Assembly: GCF_921293095.1 (NCBI RefSeq) | Contig: NC_060247.1 | Span: 109,511,111 to 109,575,110 of the forward strand | Reading direction: 5' to 3' | Origin: Ischnura elegans | Taxonomy: Eukaryota; Arthropoda; Insecta; Odonata; Coenagrionidae | DNA length: 64,000 nucleotides | Shown: positions 37,601 to 48,420 of the stretch, piece after piece | How positions within the stretch are numbered: position 1 is the stretch's first letter | Layout of the letters: each line of letters opens with the position of its first letter | Made by a program: the position numbers and the translations under genes | The notes under the pieces: model-generated | What the model was told of the DNA's origin: nothing | Database searches by the model: none | The model's input: the letters and a program-made list of their open reading frames with translations, nothing else

Positions 37601-40600
37601 GGAACAAAACTAAACCTAGGTATTTTAGTTTCCCTCCTGGTCGAAACGAAACAGTTTCGATTCGTTTCACTTGCTATCCCTGATTGAACACCATCGCTTC
37701 CCTTCCATTAACGAAAAACGGAACCCAAAACTGTTAAATGCAAAATTAAGAGCAGAGCCGGAATTTTTTATAACTATTGATATATGAAAACAACAACATT
37801 TGATTTTATTTTTGGATTAATTACTCCATAAATCCAACAACGTAACGTCAACTATTGGCAGTGCACAACATAAGAGGAAGGACTCCTGATCTCATTAAAG
37901 CCAGATTATTTATGTTACCAGTTCTCTCAACGTATTGACTATACTATGGACTATACTATAGTCTGTATACCGTAGGGTGTCGCACGGGCCCGCCCGCTAC
38001 CTTAGTCGGTCCGCGAGCCGCGAGCGCCGGGGGGAGGAAAGGACCTACCATAAAAACTATGGGACCGGCACAGGTAGCCGGCGCGCCGGCTACCTGTGCC
38101 GCGGCGGGCCCGTGAGCCACCCTACGGTAAACAGACTAGACATATTTCGCCTGTCGCTATAAATGCACTGCACTACGGTGATCCCCGCGCAGACCGATTT
38201 GTCTGAAGATTTCTGCCTGAGGGATGGGGATTTTTGGTCATTTAACCTATGTAGAGATACCATGCACCAAATTTATTGCCTCTCACTCTTCTCATTTAGT
38301 CAGTTTAAAAAGTAATGGCGCATGTCAAGTGGTTATTAGTTGTAAGGGACTGTGATAGCTGTATCTTCTCAGATTCCCATTTCAGGAGGTAAATTCTGCA
38401 GGTCACTATCTTGTATCATTTACTCCTATGAGGTGAAAAACATACGCCGAAGAATACCACGTATCGACAGTTTGTGGCGTTATATCTTTCAATTTTCCTC
38501 CTTTTAGCCACAAAACCGAGATGATTCATTTCGTTGTTGACAAAAGAGAATATGAATCCGATACCGGTTGAATGATCGCAATTGGATTGAGTTTTTGCAA
38601 TATATTCTCCACTTGTAGCGGAATATTTCCTCCTTGCCATTTTTTATCGTTTCTTAAGGAAGACAAGAAAGCTTTTTTTTACTTTAGAACATATCAAACC
38701 TGAAGATTTTCCTTTTAATATGACCTTACATTTGGTAATTATTCAAATGTTAACGATGGATCTGTATTTAATCTTGTATGTTCATCTCCTAGCAGGAGGA
38801 GAACGCTATCAGGAGGGCGCTACTTTGCCTTGCCTTACCGTGCCGATGCAGTGTGTGGCACTTCCATTCAAACCAATACAAACCTTGAAGCATGAGGCGC
38901 CTTAAAGCATAACGCCGCGCCATACATTGTCGTGCCGTATCCGGTGTGCAGTCGGCAGAAGTCTTCTATAAACCTTAAGCTGAAGACGGGACAAGTTAGT
39001 CCCATCTTCAGCTTAAGGTTTATAATGTTCGAATTTGAATAAAGTTTGAATGTGGCCATATCACATCCACAAGCTTGTCGCGTGGCCTACTCTCCGCCGC
39101 AGCCAGAAGCAGAGTCGACCTCGCGCTCGAAAAAACGATGTGAAATTCGGGGTTGAAAGTAGGAGCAAGATTTTACTTTAAATTCAGAAAGTAGAAGCTG
39201 TATAGAGAGCATGGTTTTAGTCACTTGGCGGAAATCAGCGGAAGTATCAACTTTTTCTCTTCCTTTATGAAAAAATAATGGCTCTCCAAGATCTTGAGGG
39301 CCTGAGAAATGCCCCTTGGTCACAGTGCCCAATGACAGAGAAACCCCGAGCCACACCTCCAAGTGGTGGAGAGCGGGCAACCATTCAATAATGGGCTAAG
39401 TGGCAGGGGACCGAGTGGATGCCGGGATAAGCACCATCCTCCACAGTTCGTGGAGTTAGGGCACCCTCTTGCCCTTGGGGTAAGAAATTACCCCTAAAGG
39501 CGGAAGAACCTACCATTGGTCAACGGCATAGGATGCAGAACGGAACTCAGACACTACTGCATTAAAGATCCTTGGATGTCTCAAGTATCAGTAGTCATGA
39601 TGGAACAAGCTTTAGTAAAATATTCCGGATTAGTACCCCATGCGGATCTCCGGGAGGGGACTGCTCAAGCTTTCGTTTCAAATAATAAAAAGAATAGGAA
39701 TATGCAAGTTGGTACCTGGAATGTGAGAACTCTCCTTAAGACAGGAAAACTAGAGAATGTAAGATGGAAATGGATAGAATGAAAATAGATATCATTGGCG
39801 TTGCAGAGACAAAATGGCCAGATAACGGTGAGTTCTGGAGCGGAGACTACAAAGTAATGCACACAGGAACAATTGAAGGTAGACCTGGAGTAGGAGGAGT
39901 TGCAATAGTGATGAAGAAAGAAGCTGGATAGAAAGTTAAAGGATACCTACAGTGTTACGGGAGGATAATCCTCGTTAAACTAAACACAAAACCAAAAGAT
40001 ACTATCTTCATACAAGTGTAATTGCCAACTACTAATGAAAGAGATGAAGAAGTGGAGAAAGTCTATGATATGCTGTTTGAGTTGATAGAATGAATAAAAG
40101 GGGAGGAAACTGTTATAATAATGGGCGACTGCAATGCCACGGTCGGAGAAGGAAGAGAAGGAATGATTGTTGGACCTTTTGGTTTGGGCAAAAGAAATGA
40201 GAGAGGTGACCGACTAGTAGAGTTCTGCTCCCGATATCATTTAATAATAACAAATACGTGGTATCAACATCACCCACGCAGAAGGTACACATGGAAAGCA
40301 CCAGATGGACAACGAAGACACCAGATTGATTATATACTGGTGAAGCAGAGATTTAGAAACCAAATTAAAGACAGTAAAAGTTATGCCGGACCAGATATTG
40401 ACAGCGACCACAATTTAGTCTTATCAGAGTGTAATTTAAAGTTTAAAAAGCTTCAAACAAAGTATGCAGTTAAATGGGATGTAGGAAAGTTAAAAGAAAA
40501 ATAGGTGCTTTCCTTATTCAAAGAACAAACAAATAAACAAAGAACTGAGAAGCCAAAGACTATTAACGACAAATGGGAAATGATAAAAAACAGAGTGCTA

Positions 40601-43600
40601 ACAACAGCAGAAGTAGTATTAGGCAAGCGGAGGCAGATTAACAGGAAACAATGGATAACTGCTGACCTTGTACAAAAAATTGAAGAAAGAAGAACATTGA
40701 AAAATAATAATACAGTCGAAGCACAAATACAGTACAGGGCTCTCAGAAACGAAATAAACAGAGAAACCATAAAAGCAAAAGAGGCCTTCTGGAAAGGTAA
40801 ATCCCAAGAAGTCGAAGAACATATGAAACGTAATGAAATGGATTCGGCTTATGGCATAGTGAAGTAATTCTTTGGAAATCATAGAACTAGAAGCAATGGA
40901 CTACGGAACGAAAATGGCAAAATAATTTATGAACAAGATGAATTGGGAAAAATATGGAAACAATACACCGAGGAGTTATATGATGGACATTGGACAATTA
41001 GTATTAGCACAGTGATTGAGAACGAAGGTGGAGTCAATCAAGAAGAGGAAGGAGACAGCATACTGAGGGGAGAATTTGACAAAGCACTATCAAAACTCAA
41101 GAATAATAAAGCACCTGGCATAGATGACATACCAACAGAACTATTGAAGACGACTGGAGAAGAAATACATAATGCACTATATCAACTAGTGTGTGAGATT
41201 TACGAAAAAGGTGACATTCCCTCAGACTACCAAAAGTGTATAATGATACCAATCCCAAAGAAAACATCAGCCAACAGATGTGAACAATACCGCACATTGA
41301 GCCTTGTCACACATGCCTCTAAAATACTGACTAACATTGTACTAAGCCGGATTGAAGATAAGGTTGAAACTCTCCTCAGCGAAGACCAATTTGGATTTAG
41401 AAAATGTCGAGGGACCAGAGATGCAGTACTTGCCATTAGAATAATACTAGAGAAAAGACTGAGTAAAGAAAAGAACACCTACATAGCTTTTGTCGATTTT
41501 GAAAAAGCTTTTGATAGTGTTGATTGGAAGCAGCTCTTTACGATAATGAAAGAAGCAAAGATAAATTACAAAGACAGAAGAATTATCTATCTAGGGGTCA
41601 CTATAGAGAAGAAATTGCAGTGCTGAGATTTGGACAATATGAACAGCAGGCCAAAATTAGAAAAGGAGTGAGACACGGATGTTCATTGTCACCTGCGCTA
41701 TTTAACTTATGCCTACAAAGAGCACTGGACGAGGCAGAGAGCAACTTACCGGAAGCAGGAATTAAGGTCCATGGGCAGAGGATATATAAGCTATGTTTTG
41801 CGGACGACTTAGCAGTCTTGGCAGAAAGTGAAGACCAACTACAAGAAGTGCTTAGGGAGATGGAAGTCACGCTGGCTAGATACAATCTAAAGTTAAGCAG
41901 GACCAAAAGCAAAAAGCAGGACTCGTTGTAAGCAAAACAGGAATACCAGCACATATAACCTTGGGTAATACACAGCTGAACAATGCTGAGAAGAATTCAC
42001 GTATTTAGGAAGCAAGATCACCATGGATTCCAGAAGCAAAAGGGAAATTAGCATTAGAATACAACAGGCAAAAATAGCTTTCAACAAGAAGAGAAAGATA
42101 TACGTTTCAAAAAACATGAGTATCAAGATTAAGATGAATCTACTCAAAACTTTTGTATGGAGCATAATGCTTTATGGTAGTGAAACTTGGACAATAGGAG
42201 CAGCAGAGAAAAAAAGAATTGATGCTTTTGAACTATGGTGCTACCGTAGAATTTTAAAAGTTTCATGGGTAGACCGGGTTACGAATGAAGAAATACTGGA
42301 TAGACTGGGAGTGAAAGCAGACCTGTGGAATATTTTAACTGCAAGGAGAAATAAATGGGTTGGTCATTTACTGAGACATGATGGATTGGTAAAGACAGTT
42401 TTGGAGGGCACCGTAGAGGGGAAGAGCGGCAGAGGAAGGCCGAGGTTGAGTTACATTACCCAAGTAATGAAGGACAAAGGCTGCAACAACTATCTGGAGC
42501 TGAAGAGGCTGGCGGAAGATAGACGGAGATGAAAGACTACTGCAAACCAACCCAAGGGTTGACTACTTAGAAGAAGAAGAATGAAAAAATGGCTAAAAAG
42601 CAAGTTCCGTCATTTTGTTATATATCTATAATTAATAATGACATAAAATCTTTGAAAAACCCTCCAAAAAGAAGAAAAACTACTTATTACTATAGCATAA
42701 CAATTTTATCAGTGAAGCAATACATGATAGCGCTGCGAGAGGATGAACTTGGCAATTTACAGAAAAAAATCGATAGCGGTTGTTTTTCGCAAACTTTTAG
42801 TTCAACGTTAACCACATATATATTGTTAACGTGAGAGAACAGGAAATAATGAATCAGGAAAATTATGTACAATTTATTTGAGAATAATTATGCGAAGTGT
42901 CTTCTTATTAGGTCAAAAAGTCGTTTTTAAATTGGCCAGCTTTTTTCAATTTCAGCCCGCTGTGCGCTGCGTCCTTTCGTAATCTAGTTGAAACACGCAT
43001 GAGTTAGTGTCGCATTCAGTTTCGATTATTCTGAAAGAAATTGATCAACTTACCCATCCATTAGGATCCGAGTGTTCCGGTATGAATACGTCAGCAGCTG
43101 AGATTTTTTAACATACATTACTCACACATTGTTAATATCCCTTTATCCCACATTCATTAGTCTAAAAGGGACAGGGTTAGTCTTCATGTGGATAGCGGTG
43201 CATGCTGGCAGAGCAGGAAACAATAAGGCCGACCGATACGCCAAAATAGTACCTTATTCATTTAATTCTCTAATGAAGGCATTGCTCGGGGAATACCTGA
43301 AAGATGCGCTTCGGAATTTTGCCCGGAGACAACACATGGGTGGCCATTCAAAATGATAAGCTGAGGGCATAAAGTCTGTGCCTACATGGAGATTTCGCTA
43401 AGTACAGTTCACCATCACTCGCCTTAGATTGGGGCACACCATCTTTACCCAATTATACCATGCAGTGATGAATGCGATCCCCATTGAACTTGCGACATAG
43501 TCTGACTGAGTGATATAAGTAACGATTACTACGTGATAAATACAAGAATGATGGTATCTCAAAAACAATATTAAGCGCACGAAAATTAGGGAACAGCGGG

Positions 43601-45128
43601 GTAATACCGTACGGCGGGGAAATACCGTGCACCATAATTTTAGATCCACTGGAGTACTTAGTGAGCGCTGGGTTGCCAGTTGCTAGAGCGCCAGTTGTTT
43701 ACAAACAAGCTGACGCGGAAGTAAACCCTGAAGGAATGCAGAGATCACACCATCGCCGCGGAAACCTACGTTCTAATATTTGTTACTATATTCAACCAAA
43801 CGGTTTTGAATAGCCCATATAATGGGCTATTGAAAATAATACGAAACACTTTAGTGTTCTTATTTTAGGTTAGGGTTGAAAAGTATGCGTCGTGTCGTTT
43901 TGGGGCAAAGGAGGCGGAGTGTTGGGGAACATACTCAACGAATGGGCGGGACTTGGTGGATTGGCGGTGGTTATTCATTCGGGCAGAGACTGGGAGTGTT
44001 GCATTCTCTAATGTAGTATGCAGGGCAGAAAGCGCAGAATAGTCGGTAGACGGCATCAAAGGATGTGCAGCTGGGGGGGGAGGAAGATTTGTTGATGACT
44101 GGTGGGGAGGTGAAGCGAAAGGAGGAGCGGCACTTGCATCTTGGGCGGGTGCATGGTGAGGAGGAAGAAGAAGGGGTGGCAGTGTGGGGGAGGTCGGGGA
44201 GAGTGGATCGGGATATGTTGCGCAGGTTGGGTGCCTCTCCGTACCTGATAGAAGAGCAGGAAGGGAGTAGACTGGATGTAGTGTGGTTTGTGCTGATGAT
44301 AGGGTGGATGTCTCTCAGGATATATTTAGGGTGATAGGTAAGAACGTGGTCATCAGGTTCAGTAGGCTTGTGCAATGCACAAGCCTGTGTATAGGTGCAT
44401 AGGTGTATCTCATGTTCCCGAACCCCGTCGTGCTACTTTCGGTCCTGTCCTTAGCGTCGATTTCTTATTACCACTTGTTACGTCACGTCATACAACTTAT
44501 GTGGTTTGATATCCTGCCGAATAGGCACACCTCTTTACTCACTTAGTGGGAAAACATGACTCAAATAATAATACTCATATCTCTTAAACCTCTCGGTGCA
44601 AACCTTTTTGCTGGGGTATGAGTTCACGACACGTTTTTGGTCTACACACGTATACGGACACATAGAGATCAATGCTGTGAAGCAAAGTATATGCTGATCC
44701 AGTGCGCGGAATAAGGTAATAGTTTTTTCTATTGGTAGATGTTCAGCTTGCCTACACACCCTGCTATGTGACTATTAATTCAAAGTTCCAAGTTTCCCAC
44801 TGTAATGGGTTCTATGTTTCCCGAGCATCGTCGGGTGGTGTGCTAGTATTCAATATTCTTTGAAGCCCCTCCTTTAGTAATTCAGATTTCACGCATTCTC
44901 TATTCATGTGTTGTTTGAAATTCATCAATCAAATGACATTCTAATTTTAATAATTTCTTTTGTCCTCTTTGCAGGTATTTAGTCAAGGTAGCGCAGTGCG
45001 TGGAGACCCGTGTGAAGACAGAAAAGCCGGAGTTAGAAGAAATATTGACTGCCGTCATAAATGGTATAAAAGATTCAGATGCCTGCGGTATACATTTACA
45101 AGAAATTGTTGATAGCGAAGGCGACTGA
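25585..45128 (+). CDS. Gene B: secreted DUF1397/27 kDa hemolymph glycoprotein-like protein, 224 aa, six exons
   Basis: Exons 25585-25612, 27662-27753, 29712-29821, 36037-36188, 36285-36423 and 44975-45128 give 225 codons including TGA. Intron phases 1,0,2,1,2 are identical to gene A. Signal peptide MHSLLVTVIVAACVTLPALG, then a mature chain of about 204 residues with 12 Cys (35,49,69,72,76,85,121,145,158,173,182,211). CPRCSHVC, SLFC and LCNVRETP, then ICRYLVKVAQC and DSDAC line up with gene A. Compared with A it lacks exactly two Cys (A's 104 and 194), so the number stays even. The AATAAA signal at 45182 is 53 nt past the stop. Introns 3 and 5 have been swollen by transposons. The role is presumably extracellular; the exact function is unknown. 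Confidence 0.78.
25613..27661 (+). other. Gene B intron 1
   Basis: No gene or mobile element seen. Paralogous along much of its length to gene C intron 1 (56968-58730); e.g. 27487-27550 matches 58557-58620 with one visible mismatch. Confidence 0.6.
27662..27753 (+). CDS. Gene B exon 2
   Basis: Acceptor ttctttag, donor cat|gtaagt, 92 nt. Encodes VAACVTLPALGFYVPRDDD through QQCMNRSH; signal-peptide cleavage is expected after ALG. Confidence 0.78.
27754..29711 (+). other. Gene B intron 2
   Basis: The ends (to about 27840, and from about 29370) match gene C intron 2. The central 1.5 kb (about 27842-29370) does not and is probably an unclassified insertion; no coding motif is recognised in it. 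Confidence 0.5.
29712..29821 (+). CDS. Gene B exon 3
   Basis: Acceptor ttttcacag, donor cag|gttggt, 110 nt, phase 0 to 2. Encodes RVLESGGNPDELYPDSPCPR and CSHVC. Confidence 0.8.
30542..30570 (-). ncRNA. Hammerhead-like motif, degenerate
   Basis: On the minus strand TTGATGA, then an AT stem-loop (TGTATATAAATATACC), then GAAAC. The first box has T where a hammerhead needs C. The paralog at 60781-60810 has the better stem GGTATA/TATACC but the same substitution. Confidence 0.3.
31444..31503. repeat. 60-nt AT-rich palindrome left of the pentanucleotide array
   Basis: tagtccactgtaatata at the left and tatattacagtggacta at the right are exact reverse complements, with an alternating TA centre. 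It abuts the first array and could extrude as a cruciform. Confidence 0.85.
31504..31815. repeat. (TATAA)n microsatellite, left array
   Basis: About 60 almost uninterrupted copies of the 5-mer tataa, ending one base change (tataacata) before the poly-T that marks the LINE tail. Apparent long reading frames here are artefacts of the 5-bp period. Confidence 0.97.
32110..33492 (-). pseudogene. LINE reverse transcriptase, main part (460 aa)
   Basis: Contiguous frame with all RT blocks: AIVRPVYKSGNHLQTQNYRP, ITYIDYKKAFDMVDHTLL (catalytic Asp), IKMGVPQGSILGPILYLIY, the catalytic LLLYADDTVLISS, KTMHITYLAS and the thumb/C-terminal region VNEYKYLGLIVD through LLRYGLTVWGSCG and NQKRILKMIH. Ends in TAG at 32110. 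Separated from the upstream part by a stop and frame change near 33540. It looks like a Jockey-superfamily type of LINE; the clade was not resolved. The long open frame implies recent insertion. Confidence 0.88.
33541..34113 (-). pseudogene. LINE region between endonuclease and RT (190 aa)
   Basis: Reads KKTWINKEIIEKIKVRDCLY, WELVKLITGADKN and, at the end, NIENKGPGIDGMKIKDLKSN, the conserved start of the RT fingers (GPGIDG). It ends at a TAA (33541) a few residues before the next frame resumes as the 460-aa piece, so one small indel splits the RT. The first residues follow where an endonuclease would have been, confirming 5' truncation. Confidence 0.8.
34166..34556. repeat. (ATAAT)n microsatellite, right array part 1
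   Basis: About 70 copies of the same 5-mer as the left array, so left and right form one array split by the LINE. 34166-34205 is a mixed junction. Confidence 0.97.
34557..35835. repeat. (CATAA)n microsatellite, right array part 2
   Basis: After a mixed stretch (34557-34640) the period stays 5 but the unit changes from ataat to cataa, with roughly 238 very uniform copies. Frames of 450-550 aa here (MLCYV repeats) are artefacts. Confidence 0.97.
35844..35885. repeat. 42-nt AT palindrome right of the array
   Basis: Arms acattaaatttataatata (35844-35862) and tatattataaatttaatgt (35867-35885) are perfect complements around a 4-nt loop, mirroring the palindrome on the left side of the array. Confidence 0.88.
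36037..36188 (+). CDS. Gene B exon 4
   Basis: Acceptor ttcccaaag, donor cagt|gtaagt, phase 2 to 1. Encodes KRDEVQECSRRYANNV through SALSLFCRPDIIQ. The homologous exon of gene C differs at 24 of 50 residues. Confidence 0.78.
36285..36423 (+). CDS. Gene B exon 5
   Basis: Acceptor gttctcag, donor ccg|gtaagc, phase 1 to 2. Encodes FMSDSEKTTYASQKLKAC through GSPDDLCNVRETPM and RNIC. Confidence 0.75.
37959..38138. mobile_element. GC-rich MITE, 180 bp, with a 34-bp perfect palindrome inside
   Basis: The ends are imperfect inverted repeats: left tagtctgtataccgtagg, right cctacggtaaacagacta, and further inward gcacgggcccgc against gcgggcccgtg. The stretch 38067-38100 is a perfect 34-bp palindrome centred on ccggcgcgccgg. 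Base composition is unlike the AT-rich surroundings. Target duplication not certain. Confidence 0.6.
38967..39024. repeat. 58-nt hairpin
   Basis: tataaaccttaagctgaaga and its inverse tcttcagcttaaggtttata flank a short centre (cgggacaagttagtccca) that can itself pair. Confidence 0.75.
39703..40504 (+). pseudogene. RTE-type LINE endonuclease domain, with stops
   Basis: APE-like endonuclease of the single-ORF LINEs often mislabelled craniofacial development protein 2-like. Starts MQVGTWNVRTLLKTGKLEN; then IIGVAETKWPDNGEFWSGD, IIMGDCNATVGEGREG, VGPFGLGKRNERGDRLVEFC, TWKAPDGQRRHQIDYILVKQ and the terminal PDIDSDHNLVL. Stops interrupt at about 39780, 39930, 40020, 40092 and 40502. Confidence 0.85.
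40505..42532 (+). pseudogene. RTE-type LINE reverse transcriptase and C-terminal region, broken
   Basis: Pieces 40505-40867 (linker), 40943-41626 and 41524-41931 (RT) and 42023-42532 (tail). RT landmarks: LKNNKAPGIDDIPTELLK, IPIPKKTSANRCEQYRTLSL, IAFVDFEKAFDSVDWKQL (catalytic Asp), KGVRHGCSLSPALFNLCLQR, then the LCFADDLAVLAES catalytic box. The tail has MLYGSETWTIG, FELWCYRRILKVSWVDRVTN, KWVGHLLRHDGLVK and GRGRPRLSYITQVMKD. Breaks: stops at about 40501 and 40865, a shift near 41610, a stop at 41929, and a shift before 42023. Cannot encode an active protein. Confidence 0.88.
43129..43360 (+). pseudogene. LINE RNase H-like scrap
   Basis: A 75-aa frame with FMWIAVHAGRAGNNKADRYA, close to the W-x-x-x-H-x-G-x-x-GN-x-x-AD signature of the RNase H domain of I/R1/Jockey-group LINEs. 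The flanks are not recognisable. Confidence 0.5.
43865..44375 (-). pseudogene. Penelope-like element C-terminal scrap (GIY-YIG region)
   Basis: Minus frames 44375-43971 and 44059-43865 read APNLRNISRSTLPD, SSPCTRPRCKC, SCTSFDAVYRLFCAFCPAYY and, after a slip, ARMNNHRQSTKS. That is the Cys motif, Y-x-L-x-C-x-x-C-x-x-x-YIG and R-x-x-NHR order of Penelope GIY-YIG endonuclease regions. Frameshifted and truncated. Confidence 0.6.
44975..45128 (+). CDS. Gene B exon 6 (C-terminus, stop TGA)
   Basis: Acceptor cctctttgcag. Encodes YLVKVAQCVETRVKTEKPEL through IKDSDACGIHLQ and a short acidic tail. Compared with exon 6 of gene A, one Cys is missing. Confidence 0.75.
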
Positions 45129-45181
45129 AAAAGATGATTCATTTTTTCACGACGAATATTCGCTTAAAAGAGAAACTTTGG

Positions 45182-45187
45182 AATAAA
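45182..45187 (+). terminator. Poly(A) signal AATAAA of gene B
   Basis: ggaataaagag lies 54 nt downstream of the stop codon. Confidence 0.5.
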
Positions 45188-45544
45188 GAGAAAATCTGAG
45201 TTGGATCGGTGTGCAAAATAATGAACATTTCACCCGATTGAGTTCGGAACATAAAAAAATTATTTTAAAACAATTAACTTGAGTTATTGAATGAATTTTG
45301 TGAGTAAGAGAAGATTTATGATTTAGTATAATTAAAATGTTTGCACTACGTCTCTTTGTTTAATTTATGAAAAGAAATGTATTTAAGTACTGCCAATACA
45401 GCAACGCCTTGTGCATGCGATTACCATAGAATGCTAGGAGAACTTGAGGTTAAAACATAATGAGAGATAGTAAAATACAGAGAAAGAGAGTGGTTAAGCT
45501 AAAGTATGAACTTAGCGACACTTATACCTGCCAGGTTTTTTAAG

Positions 45545-45850
45545 TTTCGATGAGTGGCCGTTGTAGTATGGTGCCTAGAGTCTTGGATTCCCACCCCGAG
45601 TTCAAATCCTGGCGGGGGCAGAGAATTTTCAGAGACTGCCCGATCCCTGCTTGAATATTGTGTGGAGGACATTTCACGCGTAACACTCCGTCCGTCGGAT
45701 GGTCGCCTCGGCGCCTTCCGTTAAGAATAGGCTAATGCGGACGCCGGGTTTATCTCCACCCTTTCTTCCATATCCTTACCTCATGGCTCAAATGACCTCA
45801 GCTGTCGGTAGCCTCCTCCAAATGCTACACCATACCGGCATGGTATAAAA
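45545..45850 (+). mobile_element. tRNA-derived SINE
   Basis: The head resembles a tRNA: an A-box-like gtggccgttgtagtatggtg and a B-box gagttcaaatcc followed by tggcgggggc. The body cacgcgtaacactccgtccg then gtcggatggtcgcc, with gcggacgccgggttt, is a typical insect SINE body. The right end is placed near 45850, where the repeat-like composition stops. Confidence 0.65.
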
Positions 45851-47269
45851 TGCGACTGAAACACATCTTTACCACAAAAGTAGCCTGCCAGGGAAAGAAC
45901 TTCTTATATTATAATGGCCATTCATTCATTCATTTTAAACTAAACGCAGTGAACTCCTTTGATTTCCAATTTATTCAAGAGCCGATTTTGCGAGATAATT
46001 TATTATATTTATTTTATAATATTTATTTTGCTAAGGAGCACAGCCCTCGTGATATCTTACGCCATGAGGTAGTGAAAATTCGCTCAGGCTTATTAGCTTC
46101 AGACACCTGGGCCAGCTAGGGAGGATAAATTGCTCATTTAGATGCTAGGGAAAAGAGCGAAGTATAACATAGCACTTGGCAAGCAGACTGGACAACGTAC
46201 CGCATGTGCGTAAAAATGGAATTTGGTGAATTATTATTATAATTATAATTTGACTATTGACATAAAATTGATGGATAATATGGTGTATGGATCGTAAAGC
46301 CAGCTCTGAGTCGGCAATGAACAAGGTCTCTTCCATGCTTCACTTCAGAAAATTGCTGAAGGCATTCGAATAGATTTTAAGCACGTGGCTAATGTCAATG
46401 TTTGTAACACAAAATCGTGTATCACCCAATTTCAAATATTCGGTGGTGCAACCACCTTTCTCAGAGTTAGGAACATGTTAAAGTGTACCGGGATTTTTCG
46501 CACTATTAGGAACATGTGTTGATCTTTTAGTGGTGTCACCAATAATTGAACACTCCTGTGAGTCTCTTTTTATTCTCTTTTGTTCTGTCTTAATTACATT
46601 TGTGATACATGCATTTTTCCCATTTGCATATTTTGCGTGACTATGTCGAATTACATGTGATACATTTTGTTTTGCGAGTGATGATTCAACATTTGTTGAA
46701 TTTATGCCCCTAATAACATTTACGGAGCTACATTAATCCGTCGATTTGATCTCAGTCCCCTTTAACTCAGTATAAATAAAACGGTGTCAACTCCCCTCCA
46801 ATGAAAGAAAGAATTGGTCATCTTGGGAAGAACCTATGGTGGCATTTCCCCTATCAAATAGGTGAGAAATTATTCAACAGTGAAATCTCACGTTGCAGCA
46901 TAAACCAGGCATCTTCAGGACGCTCCAGGGCCTCCTACTCTAAGCAGTCCACTTGATCATTCATTGTATTGAGCTTAGTGCTCAGTCTCCATGGAAGTCA
47001 TCGGTAACCTCCATCGTCTTGGTATAACAGGCTGTTTTCGCTAAGCTTGGAGCACGGTTCTGTGGCTCTTAATGCCTCAAGAGCTACAATCACCATTTTG
47101 GTTGGCTCCGGAGTGCACATAGGTACCATTGCCCTCGCAGCACAATTAAAATTCCGTCGCAGAGGTATGTTGGATAAAACGTTGAAGAAAACAAGTCCCT
47201 TTATAAAATGAGGTATTTTAAGGTTACTTCACACAATAGTACTTCTGACAAATCAAAATTTAACCCCGT

Positions 47270-47580
47270 TGGTTCCAATCCTGTGTCTCTATGGTAGCGA
47301 GACTTGGGCGTTGACAGCAGTAGTGAAGTCAAGAATGGAAGCTTTCGAAATGTGGTGCTACCGGAGAATGATGAAGATAAAATGCATTGACCGTGTAAGT
47401 AATCAGGAAGTTGTTTGAAGAGGGGGAAAAAGAGAAGTATTCCAAAAACCTAAAGTAGAAGACGGGAAAAATTAGTTAGCCGCATTATGAGACCAGAGAA
47501 GAAATACGTCGTTATGAAAAGGCTAGCGAATAGGAGAGGAGAATGTAGGGCAGCGTCATACCAATCATAAGGTTGTTGAT
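47270..47580 (+). pseudogene. RTE-type LINE tail fragment
   Basis: Translates as SLYGSETWALTAVVKSRMEA, FEMWCYRRMMKIKCIDRVSN, then after stops YVVMKRLANRRGECRAASYQ. Same C-terminal block as 42150-42530 and the fragment at 14227-14490. Confidence 0.7.
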
Positions 47581-47589
47581 TAATCATGA

Positions 47590-48420
47590 TGATATTCCCG
47601 TGGGTGGATGATGGACCGCAGGAGGCGCGGTGATTATTAATTCTGAGGTTGAGGGGGGTGGTGGATTGGCCGACATAGAAAGAGGGGCAGAAATTACAAT
47701 GAAGGAGGTAAATGATAATGTTGGACGTACAAGTAGTGGAGGGGAAAAGTGGAGTGGTAGGCATTTAAGTTTGGGGAGAAAAGAGGCAGGGGGTGGAGAG
47801 AAAATCTTGCAGGTTTTACACCTGGGACGGTTGCACGGTGAGGGTGTAGTGGTGGTAACTGACTGCGATTGTTGTAGAGGGCGGGTGGCTTTAAATATGG
47901 TATTTAAATTAGGTGGTCTCTAAAAGGTGATCCGTGGAGTGGAGGGGAAAATCTGAGTGGTGGATTTATGTTTAGAAAGGATGGGGTGCAAGTCCTTCAA
48001 TATATTCTGTAGAACATGAGCACCAGGAAAGTAGGTGGTGAGCAGAGATGGGGAGCAATATTTGTCTGTGCGAGATTTATTGGAAATGTGCGGTTTTTTC
48101 TAATTTTATTTATCAAAAGTTTTTCGGGGTAGCCGCGGTGAAGAATAGAGGTGTGAAGTTTGGGGAGGAACTTTTGAAGGTCTTCAGGATTGTTGTAAAT
48201 CCTATGTCCCGGACGGAGAGGGAATAAGGGATGGAACGCTTGGTGTGTGGTGGATGGCAACTTCTGAAGTGGAGGTGTTGCTGTTTGTTTGTGGCTTTGG
48301 TGTGAACCGATGTTTTGAATTTGTTGTTTTCAGAAAGGTGAATGTCCACATCTAAGGCAGTAACATTAGATTTGGAGATGGAAAAACTAAAAGAAATCGT
48401 TCATCACCACTACGCCCTCT
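47590..48420 (-). pseudogene. Penelope-like element, RT end plus GIY-YIG region, decayed
   Basis: Minus frames in order: 48349-48113 (MDIHLSENNKFKTSVHTKAT, LHFRSCHPPHTKRSIPYSL, the post-RT region), 48260-47997 (LHTSILHRGYPEKLLINKI), and 47764 to about 47590 (CTSNIIIYLLHCNFCPSFYV, GQSTTPLNLRINNHRAS, a GIY-YIG nuclease-type motif). Multiple frameshifts. A different subfamily from the element at 52211-56520. Confidence 0.7.

Larger units (their letters stand above)
39290..42585 (+). mobile_element. RTE-type LINE, decayed, nearly full length
   Basis: GC-richer leader (39290-39560) followed by endonuclease and RT in the same orientation, ending just before an A/G-rich tail (gaagaagaagaatg, 42569-42582). 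Two tail fragments of the same family occur at 14227-14490 and about 47270-47580. The element lies inside gene B intron 5 in sense orientation. Confidence 0.85.
36424..44974 (+). other. Gene B intron 5
   Basis: 8.5 kb. 36424-36500 and 36700-36790 match gene C intron 5 (62053-62220). The rest holds a GC-rich MITE, a hairpin, an RTE-type LINE, an RNase H scrap and a Penelope scrap. 37100-37680 is enriched in cgaaacgaaa-type motifs without a clear repeat unit. Confidence 0.6.

Noticed and set aside
44065-44334. 89-aa plus-strand Glu/Gly-rich frame
   Set aside because: Antisense of the Penelope-like Cys/Ser-rich region on the minus strand.
47630-47923. 97-aa plus-strand frame
   Set aside because: Antisense of the Penelope-like relic at 47590-48420.
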